From an uncultured Bacteroidales bacterium (lineage in GTDB: Bacteria > Bacteroidota > Bacteroidia > Bacteroidales > Paludibacteraceae), in contig CALDPN010000135.1 in the NCBI GenBank assembly GCA_937911235.1, forward strand, positions 1-8,805: DNA of 8,805 nt, in the 5' to 3' direction. Every line of letters starts with the position of its first letter. Position 1 is the stretch's first letter. Of the stretch, positions 1-5,932 are shown in pieces. Under the pieces are notes generated by a model. That model saw only the letters and a list, made by a program, of their open reading frames with translations. It made no database searches and was not told the DNA's origin. Position numbers and translations under genes: made by a program.

Positions 1-2
1 AT

Positions 3-119
3 AATCCAAAATATATTCAAGGAGATGTATTGAACTATAATTATGATCCTCATCCAAACGCAGAGGGGCAGAAGCTGATTGCATCAAAGTTTATTGCAGC
101 GATGTCTGCAAGTAACTAA
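3..119 (+). CDS. 3' end of a probable SGNH/GDSL-type hydrolase (5' partial)
   Basis: Reading from base 3 gives 38 residues ending in a TAA stop at 117-119; the start lies outside the window. The visible part contains YDPHPNAEGQKLIA, which resembles block V of SGNH/GDSL esterases, where an Asp and the catalytic His are followed by P-N-x-x-G and a helix. The Asp here sits two residues before the His rather than the more usual three, a variant I believe also occurs. In phages such domains often sit at the end of tail or fibre proteins and de-esterify surface polysaccharide, so a tail-associated esterase is a reasonable inference. The Ser, Gly and Asn blocks cannot be seen. A terminator follows 16 nt after the stop, so this gene closes an upstream transcription unit. 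Confidence 0.55.
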   Translation, partial: NPKYIQGDVLNYNYDPHPNAEGQKLIASKFIAAMSASN

Positions 120-135
120 TAGAATAAAAGTTATG

Positions 136-168
136 ACAGAGAAATCAGAAATGGTTTCTCTGTTTTTG
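136..168 (+). terminator. Rho-independent terminator after the SGNH-like gene
   Basis: A perfect 9-bp stem, ACAGAGAAA (136-144) with TTTCTCTGT (155-163), encloses a 10-nt loop and runs into a T tract (163-167). It lies in the gap between the upstream gene and the fibre operon. Confidence 0.8.
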
Positions 169-174
169 ATTCTG

Positions 175-183
175 TGGTATACT
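175..183 (+). promoter_or_regulatory. Extended -10 promoter for the fibre operon
   Basis: TGGTATACT matches the extended -10 form (TGn followed by TATAAT, here TATACT at 178-183). No convincing -35 lies 16-18 nt upstream: the bases there, TTTCTC at 155-160, belong to the terminator stem. Initiation would rely on the TG element. The first start codon (202) is 18 nt downstream of the hexamer, giving a short leader. Confidence 0.55.
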
Positions 184-201
184 TACCCTAGAGGTGATTA
201 T

Positions 202-363
202 ATGAAAGACACATTACTGATAGCCTACGCAACGGCTGTGACTTGCATATTAGGATTCACACTATTCTTTACAATAACAGCTATGCAAATCGCCGAAGAT
301 TTGGCTGAACAGTTAAGGGGGATTCACAATGGCGCTATATGCACGCAATATAAATACGAATGA
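202..363 (+). CDS. Small single-pass membrane protein, function unknown (53 aa)
   Basis: The frame is open further upstream, but those codons cross the terminator and promoter. The ATG at 202, preceded by GAGGTGA at 191-197, is the sensible start. The product is 53 residues: a short MKDT head, one hydrophobic segment (about residues 5-29) and a polar tail with acidic and Gln residues. There is no lipobox and no recognised family. It is the first gene of the fibre operon, and its last 35 nt overlap the tail fibre start at 329, so the two are probably translationally coupled. Size and topology would allow a holin-like or superinfection-related membrane peptide, but nothing in the sequence proves it. 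The reading frame is convincing; the function is not known. Confidence 0.55.
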   Translation: MKDTLLIAYATAVTCILGFTLFFTITAMQIAEDLAEQLRGIHNGAICTQYKYE

Positions 364-2038
364 GCTCTATCAAGTAGAGCCAATGAAGAACACCTACTTC
401 ACTGCGAAGTATGGACTTGATACACCCTCGGTTGCACCAGAGATGGGGTACGACTTATTAAGTACTGAGCTTAAACATTATTGGGTTTCCGAAAACACAT
501 TTGATGTATTCTATCAAACAGTACCTTATATGGCATTAGCACAGTTCAATATATTCGAACCATCAGGTCCACCTGGACCACAGGGACCTAAAGGTGAAGT
601 AGGACCTATGGGACCTATGGGTCCGATGGGACCACAAGGGGTTCAAGGAGAACCAGGTCCTCAAGGTATCAAAGGGGATAAAGGAGACAAGGGTGACAAA
701 GGTGACACTGGACCTCAAGGGTTACAAGGTATCCAAGGTATTCAAGGACCAGTAGGTCCACAGGGTACACCAGGAACCAGCGTAACTATTCAAGGTTCGT
801 TTGACACATACGAGCAATTAGTAGAAGCACACCCTACAGATATACCAGGTAACGCCTACCTAGTTCCACCATACTTATATGTGTGGAGTAATACAACTTA
901 CTCTTGGACTAATGTAGGTAACATTCAAGGACCAGTCGGACCAGCAGGACCTCAAGGGGACCCTGGACCAACAGGAGCTTCGGGGGTTTACGTAGGAGAA
1001 GAAACTCCAACAGACCCTACGGTTAATGTATGGATATCTCCAGACGACAACCCTACGTCTATAGCTAACGCATCTCAAGTTGAGATGACAGACGGTACAG
1101 ATGTAGAAAGTAATATAGTTAGATTATCAGGGGAGACTAAATCTCTAAACGACGCATTTGCTATGATGGTTGATGATTTAGAAACTGCTGAGAACAATAT
1201 AGAAAATTTAGAAAAGAAAATAACTGTATATGTAGGACCCGATACTCCTACTAACGGCGAAAAGATTTGGATTAAGAAAGCAGTAAACCATCTAGATATG
1301 GGTGCACTGAATCCAGGTTATATTGCTTTAGATGGTGCTGTCGCAGGACAAACGGCAGATGAAGAAATGCGTACAGATTTCATTGCTGTTAAACCTAACA
1401 CAGTTTACACATTTAAAATAGTTGATACTGTGGGTACAAAAGTCCCTTGGTTAAGTATCGCAGAATACGATGCCTCTAAGACTTTCTTAGGTAGACCTAC
1501 AGAACGTGGTGTTTATCCACAAGCTATAACAATTACTACTACGGCTGATACACGTTATGTAATATTAAATGCACGTAATCTAAATACAGCAACCGAAGCA
1601 TTCTTTACTGAAGGTGGAAGTTTGCTAGATTTAGTCTATGTTAATCATAATGGACTATATATATTGATTAATGATATCGTAGAACAAGGTGAAAACGGTT
1701 ACGGTTCTTGGGTTAAATATAGAGACGGAAGAATGGAATGCACTAATTATATTCCATTGGCCGCTGCTGATAGTAATTTCAATCAAGCATACGGAAGTAT
1801 CTATTATTCTGGTAAAACTACTTACTGGTATTTTCCACAACTATTCAAGAAGCCACCTGTTGTAACAGCTACTGCCTACTTTGCAGGAGGGCTTGGTTCC
1901 TTCTGCAGATGTGGTGAAACTACTGTAGACCACGTAAATGGATATTTGTTCTACACTCAAGCCTATGACTTCGGTGTCGGAGGTACTATTGATGGTAGAG
2001 CAGGTATAGATTTTATAGCACAAGGATACTGGAGGTGA
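329..2038 (+). CDS. Tail fibre / receptor-binding protein with collagen-like Gly-X-Y tracts (569 aa)
   Basis: Structural protein expected to form a trimeric fibre at the tail tip that recognises the host. Order of parts: N-terminal attachment domain (1-78); an unbroken collagen-like tract of about 23 Gly-X-Y triplets (80-149) with Pro, Met, Gln and a GDK triplet run; a small domain (150-200) with the 'QGSFDTYEQL...GNAYLV...LYVW' pattern seen between Gly-rich stretches in Firmicutes phage tail proteins; a second Gly-X-Y tract of six triplets (201-219); two related 'YVG.(E/D)TPT...(V/I)WI' segments (220-240 and 300-316); a probable coiled coil (270-298); a beta-rich region (330-435); and a C-terminal head domain (450-569) with 'GSWVKYRDGRMEC' and 'FPQLFKKPPVV', the usual pattern of a phage fibre tip. 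The AAGGGGG ribosome site at 315-321 precedes the ATG, which lies inside the previous gene. The stop overlaps the next gene's ribosome site. Exact receptor unknown. Confidence 0.9.
   Translation: MALYARNINTNELYQVEPMKNTYFTAKYGLDTPSVAPEMGYDLLSTELKHYWVSENTFDVFYQTVPYMALAQFNIFEPSGPPGPQGPKGEVGPMGPMGPMGPQGVQGEPGPQGIKGDKGDKGDKGDTGPQGLQGIQGIQGPVGPQGTPGTSVTIQGSFDTYEQLVEAHPTDIPGNAYLVPPYLYVWSNTTYSWTNVGNIQGPVGPAGPQGDPGPTGASGVYVGEETPTDPTVNVWISPDDNPTSIANASQVEMTDGTDVESNIVRLSGETKSLNDAFAMMVDDLETAENNIENLEKKITVYVGPDTPTNGEKIWIKKAVNHLDMGALNPGYIALDGAVAGQTADEEMRTDFIAVKPNTVYTFKIVDTVGTKVPWLSIAEYDASKTFLGRPTERGVYPQAITITTTADTRYVILNARNLNTATEAFFTEGGSLLDLVYVNHNGLYILINDIVEQGENGYGSWVKYRDGRMECTNYIPLAAADSNFNQAYGSIYYSGKTTYWYFPQLFKKPPVVTATAYFAGGLGSFCRCGETTVDHVNGYLFYTQAYDFGVGGTIDGRAGIDFIAQGYWR
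566..775 (+). repeat. Collagen-like Gly-X-Y coding repeat, tract 1
   Basis: 24 glycines occur at strict three-residue spacing (fibre residues 80-149). Sub-repeats include three GPM and three GDK triplets. Codons are varied between copies (gga cct atg, then ggt ccg atg; gat aaa, gac aag, gac aaa), so the nine-base unit is imperfect in DNA. Gly-X-Y tracts in phage fibres form triple helices that act as stalks. Confidence 0.9.
929..985 (+). repeat. Collagen-like Gly-X-Y coding repeat, tract 2
   Basis: Six Gly-X-Y triplets (GPV GPA GPQ GDP GPT GAS) plus a closing Gly, fibre residues 201-219. A small folded domain of about 50 residues separates it from tract 1, making a jointed stalk. Confidence 0.85.
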
Positions 2039-2042
2039 TACT

Positions 2043-2957
2043 ATGGCAATATTTAAAGTTAAAAATGAAAAAGGTGAATGGGTTGAAGTACCTGCTATAG
2101 TAGGACCTCAGGGTCCAGCAGGTCCATCACAAATATATGATGGGATAGACTCAGAGTTAACAGACTGGGCTCTATCTGCAAAACAAGGTAAGGTTTTACA
2201 CGATGCTATAAATAGCGTATGGAATAAGATATATCCAGTAGGTTCTATCTATATGAGTGTAGTTGAATCTAACCCTGCTACTCTATTTGGTGGAACTTGG
2301 GAAAGAATCGAAGGACAGTTTCTTATAGGGTGTAATTCGACATATCCTAATGGAACATCAGGTGGTGCAGCTAACACCACCCTAGCGACTGCTAACCTAC
2401 CTAGTCACAATCACTCAGTGAGTATAACATCAGGTAACCAGTCAGCAAACCACACACACTCTGTTGGAGCGCACAGTCACGGACTCAATTCACACACGCA
2501 TAGTGTTGGAGCTCACTCTCACGGATTAAATTCACATAAACATTCAATCCCTGCTTTATCAGGTACAGCAGCATCAGCAGGTAGCCACACTCACCAATGT
2601 TATAAGTCTTGGGGATTCGGTACAGGTCCAAATGCTTGGAACTACGTTATGGGTACTGTTGATGACGGATTCTCAGGTTCGGGGAACTGGACTAACTCAG
2701 GAGGAGCTCACACACACAGTGTGTCTACGAGCGCGAGTACCTCTGGTGCAGCCTCAGGTTCTACTGCTAATAGTAGTGCATTTAATTCAGGGGCAGCATC
2801 TGGAAGTACAGCAAATAGTTCTGCATTTAATTCAGGAAGTAATAGTGCTAACCACACACATAGTGTTAGTGGTAATACAGGTAGTACAGGAAGTGCTACG
2901 TCATTTACAAACTTGCCTCCATATTTATCTGTATATATATGGAAGCGAACTGCTTAG
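2043..2957 (+). CDS. Collar/needle-type tail fibre protein with nine His-X-His motifs (304 aa)
   Basis: Structural tail protein. Residues 1-30 form a short N-terminal domain ending in a mini Gly-X-Y stretch (GPQGPAGP). Residues 62-96 carry 'KIYPVGSIYMS....P..LFGGTWERIEGQFLIG', the signature of phage baseplate/collar C-terminal domains. The closing 'NLPPYLSVYIWKRTA' (290-304) is the conserved end of the same domain. Between them sits a long low-complexity insert (120-288) with HxH motifs starting at residues 122, 137, 144, 151, 158, 165, 182, 223 and 271, and a Ser/Ala/Gly repeat at 234-263. In T4 gp37, HxH motifs of three chains bind iron along the fibre needle; a similar metal-filled trimer is inferred here. 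The ribosome site GGAGGTGAT (2031-2039) overlaps the stop of the previous gene and fixes the ATG at 2043. The first residues (MAIFKVKNEKGEW) suggest it may attach like other modular fibres. Confidence 0.85.
   Translation: MAIFKVKNEKGEWVEVPAIVGPQGPAGPSQIYDGIDSELTDWALSAKQGKVLHDAINSVWNKIYPVGSIYMSVVESNPATLFGGTWERIEGQFLIGCNSTYPNGTSGGAANTTLATANLPSHNHSVSITSGNQSANHTHSVGAHSHGLNSHTHSVGAHSHGLNSHKHSIPALSGTAASAGSHTHQCYKSWGFGTGPNAWNYVMGTVDDGFSGSGNWTNSGGAHTHSVSTSASTSGAASGSTANSSAFNSGAASGSTANSSAFNSGSNSANHTHSVSGNTGSTGSATSFTNLPPYLSVYIWKRTA
2451..2552 (+). repeat. Heptad His-X-His repeat in the needle protein
   Basis: Five HxH motifs start at residues 137, 144, 151, 158 and 165, exactly seven residues apart. 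Within this, the 14-residue unit AHSHGLNSHTHSVG (residues 143-156) is followed by a close copy (157-170). At DNA level the copies differ by synonymous changes (for example Ser agt versus tct, Leu ctc versus tta). Confidence 0.9.
2742..2831 (+). repeat. Tandem 15-residue repeat SGAASGSTANSSAFN, two copies
   Basis: Residues 234-248 and 249-263 of the needle protein are identical, but 9 of the 15 codons differ, all synonymously, including Ser switches between TCN and AGY. The tract lies in the low-complexity insert between HxH motifs eight and nine. Confidence 0.9.
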
Positions 2958-2965
2958 GAGGATTT

Positions 2966-3841
2966 ATGGAAAAATATTGTAAGAAAGCGATATTCCACTT
3001 ACCAGGAATATTTGAACGTGCGCCGTTCTATAATTGTTTAACATCTCTATACAGAGATAGAAGAGAAATGTTTTACGATAACTTAGAAATAGGCTCTATT
3101 TACGGAGCACCAGGAAGTTGTATTTGGAATGGAGGGCGTATGATATTCTCTCTTATGTCTAAAAAGCAACTTGAAGCAATTAGAGATGGAATGGAAGCTG
3201 CGGGTATTCCTGTTAGATTTACATTCACTAATTGTTTGTTAGAAGAAAAACATGTTTATGATACTTATTGTAATATGGTTACAACTATGTTTAATAATGG
3301 AAAGAATGAAATACTTTGTAACTCTCCAGTATTAGAACAATACTTGAGAACAAACTTTCCAGAGTACACTTTTATTTCATCAACTACTAAACGTTTATTA
3401 GATATTGATGAATTTAATAAGGAACTAGAAAAAGATTATAAGTTAGTTGTATTAGATTATGTATTAAATAAAAATAAAAAATTCTTAAAGAAAATTAGAA
3501 ATAAGAAAAAAGTAGAAATACTTTGTAATGCGGTTTGTATTCCAAACTGTCCAAATAGAATGGAACATTACATTAACTTATCTAAATGTCAACTGGAATC
3601 AACACCTGAAGATGTAATGCAATGTGAACATTCTAATTGTCCTTTCTATGTGGCACAACAAAGAGAACACTTTGTAAGCAGAGAGGACATTAACAATTAC
3701 CTACGTCAAGGTTTTTGTAATTTTAAATTAGAAGGTAGAACTGCACATCCATTGGATTTAGTTGAAATTCTACTTTACTATTTAATAAAACCAGAGTACC
3801 AAATCGAAGCACGTAATCTGTTTGGTCAAGCGTCTTGGTAA
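2966..3841 (+). CDS. U32 family-like protein (UbiU/TrhP-related fold), Cys-rich, candidate fibre-modifying enzyme (291 aa)
   Basis: The ATG at 2966 is chosen over an upstream ATG in the same frame because TTAGGAGG lies just ahead (2954-2961, overlapping the previous stop). The order of motifs follows U32 TIM-barrel proteins: an N-terminal region rich in Gly and Cys (1-60); 'PVRFTFTNCLL' (82-92); 'NEILCNSPVLEQYLRTNFPEY' through 'STTKR' (114-143), matching the family's 'vndpgvl...P...StQ' stretch; a 'VVLDYVL' strand (161-167); 'VEILCNAVCIPNCPNR' (183-198); and 'GFCNFKLEGRT' (249-259), close to the family hallmark 'G..LKIEGR'. It has 13 Cys, with C187, C191, C195, C208, C220 and C225 clustered as in 4Fe-4S-binding members. 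Characterised relatives act in tRNA, rRNA or quinone hydroxylation; older 'collagenase' reports for the family are doubtful. Its position behind two fibre genes suggests a fibre or surface substrate, which is inference. No catalytic claim can be proven here. Confidence 0.6.
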   Translation: MEKYCKKAIFHLPGIFERAPFYNCLTSLYRDRREMFYDNLEIGSIYGAPGSCIWNGGRMIFSLMSKKQLEAIRDGMEAAGIPVRFTFTNCLLEEKHVYDTYCNMVTTMFNNGKNEILCNSPVLEQYLRTNFPEYTFISSTTKRLLDIDEFNKELEKDYKLVVLDYVLNKNKKFLKKIRNKKKVEILCNAVCIPNCPNRMEHYINLSKCQLESTPEDVMQCEHSNCPFYVAQQREHFVSREDINNYLRQGFCNFKLEGRTAHPLDLVEILLYYLIKPEYQIEARNLFGQASW

Positions 3842-3867
3842 AAAGAGATTGTGTAATCTCTTTTTTT
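3841..3867 (+). terminator. Rho-independent terminator ending the fibre operon
   Basis: A 10-bp perfect stem, AAAAGAGATT (3841-3850) with AATCTCTTTT (3855-3864), has a 4-nt GTGT loop and a seven-T tract (3861-3867). It starts at the last base of the stop codon of the U32-like gene. Confidence 0.9.
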
Positions 3868-3877
3868 ATGCTATAAT
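3849..3877 (+). promoter_or_regulatory. Promoter for the packaging operon, overlapping the terminator
   Basis: The extended -10 TGCTATAAT (TG 3869-3870, TATAAT 3872-3877) is a perfect consensus. Exactly 17 nt upstream, TTGTGT (3849-3854) serves as a partial -35 and lies in the terminator's stem end and loop. The start codon at 3900 follows 22 nt after the -10. Confidence 0.8.
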
Positions 3878-3899
3878 CTAATCATAAAGGAGGATTATT

Positions 3900-4325
3900 A
3901 TGAATTTAAAATTAAATGATATGGAGTTTAAAGATATCATTCAGTTACTAGGAGGGTTTGTTACAAAAGAAAATGAAGACCTATTAAAATTTAATTTAAT
4001 TGCGTCTCCAGATTTAACTTTTAACAATGCAATGCAACTGTTACAATCAATGACAATGCAAATCTTATTCGCATTCAAGCAACAAAAACCTGAAGCACTT
4101 AATGACATCTACGATGCTTATAATTTTATGGCATCATCTGTATTAGAACAACTAATTCCAGACAGAGAAATCAGAATGGATTTAGATGAAGAAGCGATAC
4201 TAGAATTAGAAGTTAAGAAAATCGAGGAAAGATTCGAAGAACTTACTGCTGAACAAAAAGAAGAAGCATTAGCTAAGATAGAAGCTATCAAAGCTAGATT
4301 AAAAAATGGAAACAAGGAAGATTAG
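3900..4325 (+). CDS. Unrecognised 141-aa protein in the small-terminase position
   Basis: A strong ribosome site AAAGGAGG (3886-3893) stands 6 nt before the ATG. I do not recognise the family. Residues 1-90 look helical and mixed, with Phe, Leu and Met residues (LLQSMTMQILFAFKQQ at about 47-62). Residues 93-136 are highly charged and very likely a coiled coil (EEAILELEVKKIEERFEEL and onwards). No helix-turn-helix, zinc finger or membrane segment is evident. It is the first gene of the packaging operon and overlaps the large terminase by 20 nt, which is where the small terminase (DNA recognition subunit) normally lies. A coiled-coil oligomerisation part would suit that role. Position is the only real argument, so this is a candidate, not an assignment; a tail or head assembly factor is equally possible. 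Confidence 0.75.
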   Translation: MNLKLNDMEFKDIIQLLGGFVTKENEDLLKFNLIASPDLTFNNAMQLLQSMTMQILFAFKQQKPEALNDIYDAYNFMASSVLEQLIPDREIRMDLDEEAILELEVKKIEERFEELTAEQKEEALAKIEAIKARLKNGNKED

Positions 4326-5919
4326 AAGGTTCACTGCCTGCCCAAGATGTAACAGTCCACTCAAACCTGCGACATCTTTTGCAGGTGGACCGTCATCTTT
4401 CTGGTTAGAGTGTACAAAATGTAACACATTTATAGACACTTACGTACCATTACCACACCAAGAGGCTGTTCATAAGGACACACATAAGCTAATTGGTAAC
4501 TTCGGAGGGTATGGTACAGGTAAATCGATGACCGATTACAAAGATTTGGAAAAGCATTTACTGATTACACCCAATGCAGATGCTATGGTTACGGCTAACA
4601 TCAGCTACCAATATGAGCAAACAATCAAAAAGGAGCTGGAGAAAGACATACCTGCAGCATTTGTGGCGGATTACTCAGTAAAAAATCAGAAGATGGTGTT
4701 ACTTAACGGAGCAATCTTAAGTTACAGACCTCTTGATGACCCTAATAAACTACGTTCCAACAACTTAACCTACTGGTTAATAGTCGAAGGGTCTGAAACA
4801 GGGGCAGAATCATTCCATCAGTTGAAGACTCGTCTGCGTAATACTAATGCAACGACCCTAAAACGTGATGAAAACGGCGATATTATCTATGAAACTGACC
4901 GTGATGGACACCAAATTCCTGTAATCGACCACGATTGGCGTAAAGGCGTAGTGGAATCTAACCCAGATGCGGGTTGGATACGTACAGATTTGCTACTTTG
5001 TAGTGATGTTATCTACCAACACGGTAGTAACAGCGACTATTATGAGCAAGATATCAACGAAATAGACGGAATGATATCCTCTCACATAGCCACAACAGAG
5101 GTAAACACCTTCTTGCCTAACGATTATATCGATATGATTTGTAAAAATAAGCCTGAGTGGTGGGTTAACAGATATGTTAAGTCTTCGTTCCTCTATTCAG
5201 AGGGATTAGTCTACCCAAATGCTATGAAATGCGTGGTACCTTGGTTCGAAATTAACAAGGACTGGCGTAGAATCGTGGCTTTCGACTACGGTTTATCCGA
5301 CGATGCTGTGTTTATCTTCGGTGCTGTAGACGAGCAAGCGGGAATTGTTTACATTTACAAGGAAGTTGTAATGAATAACCTTAATATCGAGAAACTTGCT
5401 GAAAGATTCAAGGAAGAAACTGCTGATATTCCTATCGGAGGCTGGATTACACAGCCAATCATAGACCCTAAATCTAATAAGCGAGACTTTAATCAGAAAG
5501 ATTTAGCGACTCACTTCTCTGAGTTTGGAATTATGTTTAAGAATGGACACGTTGGCTTAGATGCGCGTATCATTCGCCTTAATACTTACTTCGAAGCGAG
5601 ACGTTTATTAATAATGGACAACTGTGTGTACACAATTAATCAGTTCAGAGAGTATAAGTTTGAAGAAAGAACACTTGATAACAAGAAACGTCAAGTAAAA
5701 CCTGTGGATAAGAACAACCACGCCATCAACCCTGTGGAATGGATAGCTATGGAACTGCCTAATAATCCTGCTAACTTAACTTACGGCGTGTTCACTAGGT
5801 CTGGTTTTAAAGTTGACGAACAAGAAAAGAAAAGACAAGAGACACCTTGGCAACTACGTGATGATGACGTACAATCAGAGGTAGTATATGAGTTCGGTGT
5901 CCCTGAATATGAGTTTTAG
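4306..5919 (+). CDS. terL: Terminase large subunit with N-terminal zinc-ribbon-like extension (537 aa)
   Basis: Packaging motor ATPase and nuclease that cuts concatemeric DNA and translocates it through the portal. Walker A is GGYGTGKS (67-74). The Walker B region is YWLIVEGSE (156-164): E161 fits the catalytic Glu, but V160 stands where an acidic residue is usual. The RNase H-like nuclease begins with 'IVAFDYG' (D327), a second acid is likely D387 in 'IIDPKSN', and the third motif reads 'NNHAINPVEW' (471-479) where DHxxD is typical. Residues 12-39 contain CPRC and CTKC, an apparent four-Cys zinc ribbon before the ATPase. Length is normal for the family. The ATG at 4306 lies inside the previous gene with no good ribosome site ahead, so translation is probably coupled to it. 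The next gene starts 13 nt after the TAG stop. Confidence 0.92.
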   Translation: METRKIRRFTACPRCNSPLKPATSFAGGPSSFWLECTKCNTFIDTYVPLPHQEAVHKDTHKLIGNFGGYGTGKSMTDYKDLEKHLLITPNADAMVTANISYQYEQTIKKELEKDIPAAFVADYSVKNQKMVLLNGAILSYRPLDDPNKLRSNNLTYWLIVEGSETGAESFHQLKTRLRNTNATTLKRDENGDIIYETDRDGHQIPVIDHDWRKGVVESNPDAGWIRTDLLLCSDVIYQHGSNSDYYEQDINEIDGMISSHIATTEVNTFLPNDYIDMICKNKPEWWVNRYVKSSFLYSEGLVYPNAMKCVVPWFEINKDWRRIVAFDYGLSDDAVFIFGAVDEQAGIVYIYKEVVMNNLNIEKLAERFKEETADIPIGGWITQPIIDPKSNKRDFNQKDLATHFSEFGIMFKNGHVGLDARIIRLNTYFEARRLLIMDNCVYTINQFREYKFEERTLDNKKRQVKPVDKNNHAINPVEWIAMELPNNPANLTYGVFTRSGFKVDEQEKKRQETPWQLRDDDVQSEVVYEFGVPEYEF

Positions 5920-5932
5920 AAGGGAGAATTGT

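Noticed and set aside
79..201. Upstream extension of the 53-aa membrane protein
   Set aside because: It would begin inside the previous gene and run through the terminator and promoter; the ATG at 202 has a ribosome site.
2451..2831. CRISPR-like or non-coding repeat array
   Set aside because: The repeats are in frame, follow codon periodicity and encode fibre repeats; there are no unique spacers.
2632..2982. A 116-residue open frame on the plus strand inside the needle gene
   Set aside because: It overlaps the real gene in another frame, its Leu/Val/Gln-rich product comes from reading the repeat out of frame, and it has no ribosome site.
4296..4325. Possible programmed frameshift at the A6 run joining the 141-aa protein to the large terminase
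   Set aside because: TerL lies in the +1 frame, whereas the A-rich stretch would favour a -1 slip; TerL also has its own ATG, so translational coupling explains the overlap.
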